Below are positions 17,452 to 25,274 of a stretch of DNA of 64,000 bases, piece by piece. The notes below the pieces were generated by a model. The model made no database searches. It was not told the origin of the DNA and saw only the letters and a list, made by a program, of their open reading frames with translations. This stretch comes from Exilibacterium tricleocarpae (lineage in GTDB: Bacteria; Pseudomonadota; Gammaproteobacteria; Pseudomonadales; Cellvibrionaceae), in NCBI RefSeq assembly GCF_007004655.1, contig NZ_ML660095.1, forward strand, positions 206,385 to 270,384, written 5' to 3'. Both the position numbers and the translations under genes were made by a program. Positions within the stretch are counted from its first letter, which is position 1, and every line of letters starts with the position of its first letter.

Positions 17452-18348
17452 ATGGAACTCAGTCAACTGGAGGCCTTCGTCGCTATCGCCGAAGCAAAAG
17501 GTTTTTCGAAGGCGGCCAATAAGCTCAACCTGACCCAGCCGGCCATCAGTCGCCGTATCCGCCAGTTGGAAGATATGCTGGGCGCCTCACTGTTTGACAG
17601 AATCGCCACCGGCGTTGTGTTGACCGAACCCGGGGAAAGTTTTTTACCCTATGCGCGCCGGGCTATTGCCAGTGTCAGAGATGGCGTCGACATTGTGCGC
17701 GACGGACTGGCGCAGGCTCGTGGCGCTGTCTCCTGTGCCCTGGTCGGGACGCTGGCGAGCACCGGAATCACCGATGCCATGCACGCCTACTGCCGGGCTT
17801 ATCCGCAGGTGGAGCTGACACTGCGCACCGCCTCGAGCGCCGTGGTAAGCACGCTGGTGCTGAACGGCGAGGTGAATCTGGGAGTGCGTTATTTCGACGA
17901 TCCGAATCCGGATTTGAAGCGAATACTCCTGGGGGACGAGCGAGTGGTACCGGTGGCAGCGGGAGACGTTGGCGATCAAACGCAAGCGTCAGTGCCGCTG
18001 TCACAGCTTTATAAAAAATGGTTGTCATTTCCTCTCGAACAGCATGCTGCGCAGTTCAACTATCCGGTACTGTTGCGCCGGCAGGTTTTGCAGGCTGGTA
18101 TTGAGGGGGTCGAGTTTGTCGATGTCGATAGCCTTACTGCCCAAAAACGTATGATTGAGGCGGGCTTCGGTTGCGGCCTGCTGCCGTTGAGCAGTATGCA
18201 GGAGGAGTTGGATCGCGGCACCCTGAGAGTGCTGGATTGGCCGCAACTGTGCACTGGCATTCCTGTTTATCTCATCTATAGGTCCCGCGCCTATATAAGC
18301 CCGGCGCTTCAGTGTTTGGTAACCGCGCTGCAAACGGCAACGTTATGA
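17452..18348 (+). CDS. LysR-type transcriptional regulator
   Basis: A 298-residue LTTR with the winged helix-turn-helix at residues 1-60 (LEAFVAIAEAKGFSKAANKLNLTQPAISRRIRQLE, abbreviated pattern) and a periplasmic-binding-protein-like effector domain from about residue 90. It is divergent from the PEP mutase-family gene with a 122-bp intergenic region, the usual arrangement in which an LTTR controls its neighbour and itself. The inducer is unknown. Ends convergent to the glucosylglycerate operon. Confidence 0.9.
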   Translation: MELSQLEAFVAIAEAKGFSKAANKLNLTQPAISRRIRQLEDMLGASLFDRIATGVVLTEPGESFLPYARRAIASVRDGVDIVRDGLAQARGAVSCALVGTLASTGITDAMHAYCRAYPQVELTLRTASSAVVSTLVLNGEVNLGVRYFDDPNPDLKRILLGDERVVPVAAGDVGDQTQASVPLSQLYKKWLSFPLEQHAAQFNYPVLLRRQVLQAGIEGVEFVDVDSLTAQKRMIEAGFGCGLLPLSSMQEELDRGTLRVLDWPQLCTGIPVYLIYRSRAYISPALQCLVTALQTATL

Positions 18349-18629
18349 TCGGCGTTTGAATCCAATCAGTTGTTGAATACCGTTAAAAGCCTCGCCGATA
18401 CTGTAGTTAATGTAACCCAAATAACTGCTATAGATATGGAGGGCACAACTATACCGGCCCTGGCTGCTGGTGGTGTAGGTTTTCAGTGGCGCCTTTTGGC
18501 GGTGGGGTGTTCCCGCCATTATTCCGGTTGAGTTTCTGTCCAAAGTGCCCCTCGCGCAGGCTTCCCTGTTGGTCGGCCTGGAGCGAACTCAGGTCGTTTT
18601 GTGGTTGTCTCGTAGGGCGTGACGATAAA

Positions 18630-20378
18630 TCAACGATTGCTGATCCACACACACTGGTACGGCCGCAGAGTTATCGTGTCCTGTAAGTTCGAGTAACGTT
18701 CACCGCTGATTAAGTCGTGCCAGTCGTCGAGCTCAATCAGATTAATGTCAGCAAGCGGCACGGTCTGTGTGACATCGCTGATATTGTGCAGGCAGAAAAT
18801 ACTCTGGCCACGGTTGCTGCTCTGGCGCCAGAAGGCAAAAATAGCGCTGCCGACATGCATGGTGAATTGGGTGGCATTGGGGTGAAAGGCGGCCTGCCCG
18901 CGGCGAATGGTGATCATAGTTTGCAACCGCTCGAATACTTCCCGGTGCTGCCCGTCGGGGTCGCTCAGGGCCGCTTCGAGTCTACCGATATCCCATTGAT
19001 GCCGGTTGATGGAGCGGTTCTGGCTGGTGTGCTCCAGGCGCTGATAGTCGTTCCGGGTGCCAAACAAGCTGTGGATATAGAATGCGGGAATTCCCTCCAG
19101 TGCCAGCATAATGGTGTGGGCGCAGATAAAACGCTCCAGCTGCAAACCGTCGTCTGCACAGGCAAGTGTACCTTTGAGGGCGTCAAACAGCGCGATATTG
19201 ATTTCATAAGGCCGGTTCTCCCCGCTTTCCAGGGCGCGCCAGGATATCCGGCCGCCGAAGCGTTGCATCAGCCCGGCCAGTCGGTCTATTTCCTCGGTGG
19301 AGAGCAGGCCCTCGGCGGGCCGCAGACCGATGCCGTCGTGAGAGGCGAGAAAGTTCAGGTAAGCGGTGCCGTTTTGCGCCGGCGGCATGCTCATCATCCA
19401 GGTTTTAAGGTGGCGGGCATCGCCGCAGACCAGGGCGTGCAGCAACAGCGGCGGCAGTGAGAAGTTATAAATTACATGGGCCTCGTTGGCATTGCCGAAG
19501 TAGGCCAGGTTCTCGCGGTTGGGGATATTGGTTTCGGTGATAATGATGGCGTTTTTGTCGCAGTGCTCGATCAGTGTGCGCAGCAGGCGCACCATTTCGT
19601 GGGTCTCGGGCAGGTTGATGCTGCTGGTCGTCGGGTCTTTCCAGAGAAAGGCGATGGCGTCGAGGCGAAACAACTTGACACCGGCGTCCAGATACTGGCG
19701 AATAATGCGCGCAAACTCGATCAACACCGCCGGGTTGCGAAAGTTGAGATCGACCTGGTCGTGGCTGAAGGTGCACCACACGTGGCGTTGGCCGGCGAGG
19801 GTTTCCACGGCTTTCAGCAGTGGCGACGTGCGCGGTCGTACCACCCGGCTCAGATCGGTGCCGGCGTCCGCCTCGACAAAGTAGTCCTGACCGGGGTCCA
19901 GCCGCGCCTTGAAGTTCTCAAACCAGCGGCTGCGGGCGGAACAGTGATTGATTACCAGGTCCGCCATCAGGTTATAGTCCCGGGCGATCGCCTTGATATC
20001 CCGCCAATCGCCAAGCCCTTCGTTGACTGAGGTGTAGTCAATAACGGAAAACCCATCGTCGGAACTCCACGGGAAAAACGGCAGGATATGAATGCCGTTG
20101 ATGCTGCCGCGCAGGTGCCGGTTGAAAAACCGATGCAGGGTTTGCAACGGCTTTTCATCGGCGCTGCGGATACTGTCGCCGTAGGTAATCGCAATGATAT
20201 CGGCCTGATCCCAAAGATTGCCGTGCGGGGTGGGCTGTTCGACAGCCCGGTCCAGGCGCATGGTTGACATAAGCTGCGCGAGTATCGCGTCTGCCGACTG
20301 CTCGGGGTAGAGATGTTGCAGGTGTCCCAGTACCCGGTGATGCAGTGTTTCGACCGCCGAGTGAGAAACGCTGCTCAC
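18630..20378 (-). CDS. Sucrose phosphorylase-like GH13 enzyme, probable glucosylglycerate phosphorylase
   Basis: A 582-residue GH13 alpha-glucan phosphorylase (GH13_18-like). The start is the GTG at 20378: it overlaps the preceding stop codon (GTGA), and a strong AGGAG lies about nine bases upstream. The visible family blocks are [27 protein letters not shown] (nucleophile Asp region), IITETNIP (acid/base Glu region) and [11 protein letters not shown]. Sucrose phosphorylase and glucosylglycerate phosphorylase (E. coli YcjM type) belong here and produce glucose 1-phosphate reversibly. Next to a glucosyl-3-phosphoglycerate synthase and its phosphatase, glucosylglycerate is the most likely substrate; this specificity is inferred from context. 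It would recover glucose 1-phosphate and glycerate when the solute is no longer needed. Confidence 0.85.
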   Translation of the reverse strand: MSSVSHSAVETLHHRVLGHLQHLYPEQSADAILAQLMSTMRLDRAVEQPTPHGNLWDQADIIAITYGDSIRSADEKPLQTLHRFFNRHLRGSINGIHILPFFPWSSDDGFSVIDYTSVNEGLGDWRDIKAIARDYNLMADLVINHCSARSRWFENFKARLDPGQDYFVEADAGTDLSRVVRPRTSPLLKAVETLAGQRHVWCTFSHDQVDLNFRNPAVLIEFARIIRQYLDAGVKLFRLDAIAFLWKDPTTSSINLPETHEMVRLLRTLIEHCDKNAIIITETNIPNRENLAYFGNANEAHVIYNFSLPPLLLHALVCGDARHLKTWMMSMPPAQNGTAYLNFLASHDGIGLRPAEGLLSTEEIDRLAGLMQRFGGRISWRALESGENRPYEINIALFDALKGTLACADDGLQLERFICAHTIMLALEGIPAFYIHSLFGTRNDYQRLEHTSQNRSINRHQWDIGRLEAALSDPDGQHREVFERLQTMITIRRGQAAFHPNATQFTMHVGSAIFAFWRQSSNRGQSIFCLHNISDVTQTVPLADINLIELDDWHDLISGERYSNLQDTITLRPYQCVWISNR

Positions 20379-21598
20379 GGCGAAAACTCCTGTATGTCGG
20401 CCTCTACCGCCGCCAGGAATTCTTCGCCGAGGTCCGGCAGCGCACTCAAGACGCGGTTCCAACTGGGGATAAACGGTGTCTCCATGGGGTTGTCGAGAAA
20501 GTGGATGCCGGCTTTGAGAATATTTTCGGCGAACATTTCGACCGCCTGCTCTTCTTTGTGAATATCGAGATTTAAGCCGTTGATAACGGCGTCGTTATAA
20601 TAGGTCTCAACGAAATCCAGGGCAATACGGTAGTAGGTGGCTTTTAGGGAGCGGAACGTTTCGGTGGAAAACACCACACCGTTGGTGGCCAGTTTGCGAA
20701 ACACCGCTTTGCTGATATCGATCGACATCTTTGACAGGCCGGTCTTGTCGTTGTTGGGGGAGAGGTCCTGGTGTTTGTGGTCGTAGATATCGGCGATATC
20801 CACCTGGCAGATGCGGTTGGTCGCATAGTTGCGCTTCATTTCCGACAACACGCCGATTTCGAGGCCCCAATCGCTGGGGATACGAATATCGAGCAGGGCA
20901 TCGCGGCGCAGGGAAAATTCGCCGGCTAAAGGGTAGCGGTAGCTGTCCAGGTATTCCAGGTAGTCCAACTGGCCGATGGTTTTCTTGAGCGCGCGCAACA
21001 GCGGCGTGACCAACAGGCGACTGACACGGCCGTTGATCTTGCCGTCCGCCACCCGGGCGTAGTAGCCCTTGCAGAAGGTATAGTTGAAGCTGGGGTTTGC
21101 GACCGGGTAAATCAGGCGCGCGAGCAGCCCGCGGTCGTAGGTCAGGATGTCGCAGTCGTGCAGTGCCACGGAGCGCCCGCGACCGGATGCCAATACATAG
21201 CCGAAACAAAACCAGACATTGCGCCCTTTGCCCGGCTCGCCCGGCGACAGCCCCTTGTCCACCAGTTTGCGGTGCAGGTTCTGCAGGCGCGGTCCGTCGT
21301 TCCAGAGTACCCGGTGGCGCTGTGGCAGGCGGGCGAAAAAACGCAGTGCTTCACGGTACTGCGCCTCGGTGGCGCAGTCGAGACCGATAACGATCTCGTC
21401 CAGGTAGGGTACTTCGGTCAGATGCTCGACAATCGCATCCAGGGCCGGTCCCTGTAACTCCGAGTAGAGGCTCGGCAGCACCAGGCTCATAGGCCGGGAT
21501 TTGGAGAACTGGACCAACTCTGCCTCCAGCGCCTCGAGCGGTCTCTGTGACAGATTGTGCAGGGTGGTGATGACCCCGTTCTGGTAAAAGTCTCCCAT
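20375..21598 (-). CDS. gpgS: Glucosyl-3-phosphoglycerate synthase
   Basis: A 407-residue GT81-like glycosyltransferase. It transfers glucose from a nucleotide sugar to 3-phosphoglycerate, the first step of glucosylglycerate synthesis. The sequence shows [10 protein letters not shown] at the N-terminal nucleotide-binding side, HDCDILTY as the DxD-type metal motif, the [19 protein letters not shown] block and [10 protein letters not shown], all typical of GpgS. The start has GGAGAG six bases upstream. It lies between the phosphatase and the phosphorylase, overlapping the latter by 4 bases, so the three form one operon. Cytoplasmic. Glucosylglycerate is a compatible solute used under salt stress with nitrogen limitation. 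Confidence 0.9.
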   Translation of the reverse strand: MGDFYQNGVITTLHNLSQRPLEALEAELVQFSKSRPMSLVLPSLYSELQGPALDAIVEHLTEVPYLDEIVIGLDCATEAQYREALRFFARLPQRHRVLWNDGPRLQNLHRKLVDKGLSPGEPGKGRNVWFCFGYVLASGRGRSVALHDCDILTYDRGLLARLIYPVANPSFNYTFCKGYYARVADGKINGRVSRLLVTPLLRALKKTIGQLDYLEYLDSYRYPLAGEFSLRRDALLDIRIPSDWGLEIGVLSEMKRNYATNRICQVDIADIYDHKHQDLSPNNDKTGLSKMSIDISKAVFRKLATNGVVFSTETFRSLKATYYRIALDFVETYYNDAVINGLNLDIHKEEQAVEMFAENILKAGIHFLDNPMETPFIPSWNRVLSALPDLGEEFLAAVEADIQEFSP

Positions 21599-21631
21599 CG
21601 TTTCTCTCCGAATTCGGTAGTGGCTGTACTG

Positions 21632-22663
21632 TTAGCGAGCAAGCAGACGGACAGCCGTCAGTACGGCGTCATTCCAACCCTGTGGCCCTGGTTTGTCAGT
21701 TAACAGCACTGTCTGCCGGGGCGCCTCTGGGTTTTCAGTACCGGTTTCATCGTTACCGACGTTATCGGTACCATCGTCACGGGCCGGTTGAGTCCTTCTG
21801 CCAGAGTTCTCGTCTGTCTCTGTTTCGGTTCGATTCATCCCTGTTGCCTCGCAGTCGTTATCGCCGCGATTCAGCGCGGCCATGGCGTTGGCCGCAGTCT
21901 CAACCTCAGTGTCGACAAAGCAAGCCCCGGGCCAAGTTGGCGGCCGGTGGCTGGAGGAGCGCACCAGCACCGGTAAATCGGCGGCCTGCAGCATCGGGAT
22001 ATCGTTCTCGCCGTCGCCAAGCGCCATTACCCTCGGTCTTGGCAGCGGATACTGGTCCGCCAGCCAGTGCATGGCGTGCCCTTTGTCGTTTTTACCCATA
22101 ATATGAATAAAGCGGCCGCCGCGGGTAAAGTGCAGCCCGCGGTCTTCGATCAACTCAATAAACTCAGTCAGGCTGTCCTCGCTGTCGCGCCATACCAGGG
22201 GCTCACTGAATTGGCGCTGGCGCGCGCGCGCGGCGTCCTCTCCGGGCAGGCCGGTGTGGTCTATGATCGCGTCCAGGTCCATATCGCCGAAGCCGGCAAA
22301 GTCAAAGCCGCGACTCTCCCGTAGCGCCACGACGGTTGCCCGAATGTCCGCATAAGGTGTACCCAGGGTTTGCAGGTGAAAATCACCCTGGTCCCGGGCG
22401 GTTGCCGGCGTAGTGGGGAAATAACCGTGGGGAATAGCCACCCCTGCACCATTTTCGACGATGCAGGGGTGGTTGACACCGATGCGTTGCTGTAGGACGC
22501 GGGTCTCCGCCAACGTCTTGCTGGTATTGAAAATCACTGGGATGGCGCGATGTGCAAGCGCCTGCAGGGCCTCGCCGGCGGCTTGCCAGCTGTAGTCGTG
22601 GTGATCGAGCAGGGTGCCGTCAAGATCGGTGACGACGATAAGCGGGGGGGCGGGGTTGGCCAT
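21632..22663 (-). CDS. HAD-IIB glucosyl/mannosyl-3-phosphoglycerate phosphatase with acidic insertion
   Basis: A 343-residue HAD phosphatase of the MpgP/GpgP type that removes the phosphate of glucosyl-3-phosphoglycerate. HAD motif I is DLDGTLLDHHDYSW, motif II is the FNTSK region, and motif IV is GDGENDIPML. The ATG at 22663 is preferred because GGAG is nine bases upstream; an ATG five codons earlier also exists. Between the end of the HAD core and the usual C-terminal GPQGWNDAVLTAVR segment there is an insertion of about 45 residues rich in T, E, D, N and R, which family members normally lack. First gene of the operon. Confidence 0.87.
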   Translation of the reverse strand: MANPAPPLIVVTDLDGTLLDHHDYSWQAAGEALQALAHRAIPVIFNTSKTLAETRVLQQRIGVNHPCIVENGAGVAIPHGYFPTTPATARDQGDFHLQTLGTPYADIRATVVALRESRGFDFAGFGDMDLDAIIDHTGLPGEDAARARQRQFSEPLVWRDSEDSLTEFIELIEDRGLHFTRGGRFIHIMGKNDKGHAMHWLADQYPLPRPRVMALGDGENDIPMLQAADLPVLVRSSSHRPPTWPGACFVDTEVETAANAMAALNRGDNDCEATGMNRTETETDENSGRRTQPARDDGTDNVGNDETGTENPEAPRQTVLLTDKPGPQGWNDAVLTAVRLLAR

Positions 22664-22732
22664 AGAATGCCGCTCCATGATTGTGCATCTTTGTGCTCTG
22701 CTGCAATTCTGTGCACCAAAGCGGTTACCTGT

Positions 22733-22753
22733 GCCGGCAGTCCGACTGCCGGC
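22733..22753. promoter_or_regulatory. 9-bp perfect inverted repeat upstream of the glucosylglycerate operon
   Basis: GCCGGCAGT (22733-22741) and ACTGCCGGC (22745-22753) flank a 3-base centre, about 70 bp upstream of the phosphatase start. It could be an operator or an mRNA hairpin; neither can be decided from sequence. Confidence 0.4.
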
Positions 22754-22885
22754 GGCATCATGAGTGTTAGTTCAAGTAACACAGCTAATCACGAACAGTC
22801 GATAGACTCAATCGCCGCGACGGGCGCACACCTGAGAACTGGGTTACGCTTTATACTATTTTTCTGAAAAAATGACGCGCCAGTA

Positions 22886-22913
22886 TTGACAAAACTTGAA
22901 TAGTGATTAGCAT
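22886..22913 (+). promoter_or_regulatory. Predicted sigma-70-type promoter for the structured RNA segment
   Basis: A perfect -35 hexamer TTGACA (22886-22891) is followed after 16 bp by TAGCAT (22908-22913; four of six consensus bases). Transcription would start near 22920 and run into the small ORF and terminator described below. Confidence 0.5.
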
Positions 22914-22957
22914 CGGTGCTTGCGAAAAACGTTTCGATTGTGGAACCAGGAATTTTG

Positions 22958-23047
22958 ATGAACTTTATTTCCGCCAAATTTATGTCTCAAGTCACGCTGC
23001 GCAGCGTGATTTGGGCCTGTGTGCCTGTGCAGGCATACATCGGCTAG
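22958..23047 (+). CDS. 29-residue small ORF, possible leader peptide
   Basis: ATG to TAG, 29 codons, with AGGA about seven bases upstream of the ATG. The peptide has a hydrophobic C-terminal half (VIWACVPVQAYIG) and a basic N-terminal part. A 16-bp palindrome (CACGCTGCGCAGCGTG) lies within the frame. It could be a leader peptide, a small membrane peptide, or chance; codons show no run of a single amino acid as in classical attenuator leaders. Confidence 0.35.
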   Translation: MNFISAKFMSQVTLRSVIWACVPVQAYIG

Positions 23048-23112
23048 CGGCGTCTCCACTCTTGGGAGGCGCAAAAGCCTTCCAGGACATCTATCAGAAC
23101 ATCTTATAGAGA

Positions 23113-23148
23113 AACCCGGAAGGCAAAAAAGCCAACCGGGTTTTTTTA
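23113..23148 (+). terminator. Intrinsic terminator
   Basis: Stem AACCCGG (23113-23119) with CCGGGTT (23136-23142), an inner GGC/GCC stem closed by an A6 loop, and seven T residues at 23141-23147. This is a strong rho-independent terminator on the plus strand. Confidence 0.85.
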
Positions 23149-23298
23149 TGCCCACAGTGGGCGGCGGTGTCCCTCGGGGTGCCAATGCCACGGCTACAGG
23201 GCTGTAAAAAAGCAGCTAAACCCGGCATTTTTTTATTGTCCCGTTCACTCCGGGGCTGATATGTATTTTGGTTAGAGAAAGCAAAGAGGAGGCCGGCC

Positions 23299-23411
23299 AT
23301 GGAGTATTACGAAGATACTGATCTGGAAAATGTCGCCGTATTGAGCAACAACTGAATGGCTTGCGTCCGGCGTTGTCGAAGGGTGGCGTCGGGCCGGTAG
23401 CTGCAACATAA
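23299..23411 (+). pseudogene. Frameshifted small gene with an excellent ribosome binding site
   Basis: AAAGAGGAGG (23283-23292) precedes an ATG at 23299 that encodes only MEYYEDTDLENVAVLSNN before a stop at 23353. Shifting by one base near codon 12 (equivalent to losing one C from a CCC) opens a frame that continues with RIEQQLNGLRPALSKGG and ends at 23411. The joined product of about 37 residues reads more naturally as protein than either half. It is therefore either a recently broken small gene, a sequencing error, or an 18-residue peptide. I recognise no family. Confidence 0.4.
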
Positions 23412-23547
23412 CCTGGCTTAAGGCAGTTTCAGGTGTGGCGTTGTTTGCTTTGGTTCTGTTTAACCGCAGTTGCAAGGGGCGAATCGAAGAGAGCCGGTTG
23501 GATGAATCAGGCCCAGGGAAGCGAGTCGAATGGAGCGCAGCCTGAAA

Positions 23548-23607
23548 GCAGCCGGATTGAATGCAGCTGGATTGAGAGCAGCTGGGTTCACTGCAACCTG
23601 GCGTGAT
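23548..23607. repeat. 15-bp degenerate tandem repeat, four units
   Basis: Units at 23548, 23563, 23578 and 23593 follow the pattern GCAGCYGGATTGANN, with the first two differing at few positions. A looser extra unit may precede it and another GCAG follows. The array lies about 75 bp upstream of the small receiver-like gene and has no open coding role that I can see. Confidence 0.7.
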
Positions 23608-23682
23608 GCAGAGTAGCTTGGCGAGACTCTCGCCGCACTTTCGTCGCACTACGTTTGCAGGAATATTCAGCAAGGAGGGGCA

Positions 23683-23976
23683 ATGGAACTCTTGATTGAT
23701 GCCACTCGTACTTACAGTGTGGATAAAGTCACCCGCTGTGTACAACAGGGAAAGCGCGCGTTGCGTGAAATGCCGGTAGAGACCCTGTATCTGGACCATC
23801 ACTTCGGTGAACGGGAGACCGGCAGCGATATCATCAGGTGGGCGCGGGAGCGCCATCTGTTGCCGAAGCAGGTGGTGTTGGTTACCGCCAGTCCGCGCGG
23901 CCGCTCGGATATGGCACAGTTACTGCGCGATGCCGGGTATCGCTCCGGTGACGGTATCCGGTATATGAAATTTTAA
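23683..23976 (+). CDS. Small cREC/receiver-like domain protein
   Basis: A 97-residue protein starting after AAGGAGG, a strong ribosome binding site. The arrangement LYLDHHFGERETGSDIIRW and then VVLVTASPRGRSDMAQLL resembles the small cyclic-phosphate-processing receiver (cREC) domain: strand with conserved Asp, a Gly-containing loop, and a later strand ending in Ser/Thr. The assignment rests on motif order only. It stands alone and is followed by an intrinsic terminator. The 300 bp before it contain only the frameshifted small gene and the 15-bp repeats. Confidence 0.55.
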   Translation: MELLIDATRTYSVDKVTRCVQQGKRALREMPVETLYLDHHFGERETGSDIIRWARERHLLPKQVVLVTASPRGRSDMAQLLRDAGYRSGDGIRYMKF

Positions 23977-23998
23977 CTGGGAAACTCCGTAGTGGATT

Positions 23999-24025
23999 AG
24001 GCGTCTTATCAGGCGCCTTTTTTTT
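23999..24025 (+). terminator. Intrinsic terminator after the receiver-like gene
   Basis: AGGCG (23999-24003) pairs with CGCCT (24014-24018), followed by eight T residues. The T-run also encodes the C-terminal lysines of the opposing gene, so the two convergent genes share this sequence. Confidence 0.7.
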
Positions 24026-24428
24026 CGCTGCCGTCGATATCCGACCGGGTGTATACCAGGGCATCGGCGTAGGCCAAAGCTTCCTCCGGCGTGTCACATA
24101 TATGCACAGTCACCGTAATCTGGTTGAAGATCGGCCCCATGACCTGCAGGATTTCCTTGCCGCGGGGAACGCTGCAAAACACGATAGAGATCTTGTGTCC
24201 GCTCTGTGCCAGTTGGGCCGTCTTTTCGCGAATGGCAAAGAGGTCGGAGTGGCGAATGATGACATCGCCAACCCGGTTCATGTCGATCATCTCGATCAAA
24301 CCCTGCAACCGGATGTTATTCTCGAAAAGCCGGTCTATATGAGCGATGATATCTTCGGTGGTGAGGGTGCCGGTAACGCTCGACCACATCATATTTTTAT
24401 CAGTATCGTAGCGATAAGAGATTGCCAT
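24009..24428 (-). CDS. Hypothetical protein, STAS/SpoIIAA-like fold suspected
   Basis: A 139-residue cytoplasmic protein. The alternation of strands and helices (MAISYRYDTDKNMMWSSVTG, TTEDIIAHIDRLF, GLIEMIDMNRV, HKISIVFCSVPRG) resembles STAS/SpoIIAA-like domains of about 120-140 residues found widely in gammaproteobacteria. No catalytic motif is visible. The start at 24428 follows a weak ribosome binding site. It converges on the receiver-like gene; immediately upstream on its 5' side begins the 16-bp repeat array. Confidence 0.6.
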   Translation of the reverse strand: MAISYRYDTDKNMMWSSVTGTLTTEDIIAHIDRLFENNIRLQGLIEMIDMNRVGDVIIRHSDLFAIREKTAQLAQSGHKISIVFCSVPRGKEILQVMGPIFNQITVTVHICDTPEEALAYADALVYTRSDIDGSEKKGA

Positions 24429-24497
24429 TGTCCGGGACTCGTGCTAATCGTAGTACCCCATTGCAAGCTGTGTTACCCCATTACAAGCGACATCTTG

Positions 24498-24768
24498 GTA
24501 AACAGGGTGCGCAGTAAACACAATACCTGGTAAACATAGTACCTGGTGAATATGGTACTCAGTTAATATAGCGCTTAGTAAACATAGCACTTTGTCGACG
24601 TAGCACTTAGTCAACAAAGTACTTAGTGAAGATAGTACTTAGTAAATATGGTACTTAGTAAACTTAGCAAGTAGTGAACATGGTACTTGGTTGATCGACG
24701 CTTTGGCAAACCTATGTTTTCGTAAACCTATGTTTTCGTAAACCTATGTTTTGCAAACCTATGCCAGT
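24498..24768. repeat. 16-bp degenerate minisatellite, about 17 units
   Basis: Units of consensus GTAAACATAGTACTTA follow one another from 24498 with strict 16-base spacing through 24737; the next-to-last unit is 15 bases. Units 14-17 form a distinct subgroup ending CCTATGTTTTC, showing local homogenisation. The array fills almost all of the 373-bp gap between a STAS-like gene and a lipoprotein gene and ends 33 bp before the latter's start. It contains no reading frame of note. Confidence 0.9.
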
Positions 24769-24801
24769 GCCGACCATTATCAGCAAACACCGGACAATTC
24801 G

Positions 24802-25257
24802 ATGATGCGATGTTATTTTTTATGGATACTGCTGCTGGGACTGAGCGGCTGTGCAACCCTTCAGCAGGTGGTGGAGCCCCCCCAGGTCGAATTGACGGGT
24901 ATCCGCCTGCTGCCCGCCCGTGGCCTGACCCAGCAGTTTGAGGTTGACCTGGCGCTGACCAACCCCAACGCCGTCACCCTGAGTGTCGTCGGTATGTCTT
25001 ACAGTGTGAGTCTGGAGGGGCACGATATCATCAGCGGCGTGGCCAATGATATCGCGCCGCTCGAGCCCTACACCGAGGTGCCGGTGACCCTGGTCGCTTC
25101 CACCAACCTGGTATCCGCCCTGGGATTGATCGAAACTTTTATGCGCCGCCCCCGCAATGAAGTCAACTATGTGCTGGGCGCCAAACTCGATCTCGGCACC
25201 TGGCTGCCACCGTTCAAGGTTGAGCGACAGGGGGTGATTCCACTGACCCGGCAGTGA
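24802..25257 (+). CDS. LEA type 2 (WHy domain) lipoprotein
   Basis: A 151-residue lipoprotein. The start at 24802 places a short hydrophobic signal (RCYFLWILLLGLSGC) directly before the lipobox LSGC, so the upstream in-frame extension, which lies in repeat DNA, is not used. The mature part is a WHy/LEA14-like domain: QFEVDLALTNPNAVTLSVVGMSYSVSLEGHDI, with a conserved NPN turn. Such proteins are small immunoglobulin-like lipoproteins associated with desiccation and stress in some species. The exact role is unknown. Its promoter must lie in or before the 16-bp repeat array. Confidence 0.85.
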   Translation: MMRCYFLWILLLGLSGCATLQQVVEPPQVELTGIRLLPARGLTQQFEVDLALTNPNAVTLSVVGMSYSVSLEGHDIISGVANDIAPLEPYTEVPVTLVASTNLVSALGLIETFMRRPRNEVNYVLGAKLDLGTWLPPFKVERQGVIPLTRQ

Positions 25258-25274
25258 CCCCCTCGATCCACCGG

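Larger units (their letters stand above)
22920..23148 (+). ncRNA. Candidate structured RNA or attenuated leader ending in an intrinsic terminator
   Basis: The segment begins at the predicted promoter. It contains a 29-codon ORF, then a hairpin (GCGTCTCC 23050-23057 with GGAGGCGC 23065-23072), then GCCTTCC (23077-23083), which is exactly complementary to GGAAGGC (23118-23124). The latter overlaps the left arm of a strong intrinsic terminator, so the GCCTTCC pairing and the terminator are mutually exclusive. That layout is what a leader-peptide attenuator or a riboregulator looks like. I cannot match it to a known RNA family, and no normal-length gene follows directly. A small stand-alone sRNA is an equally good reading. 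Confidence 0.4.
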
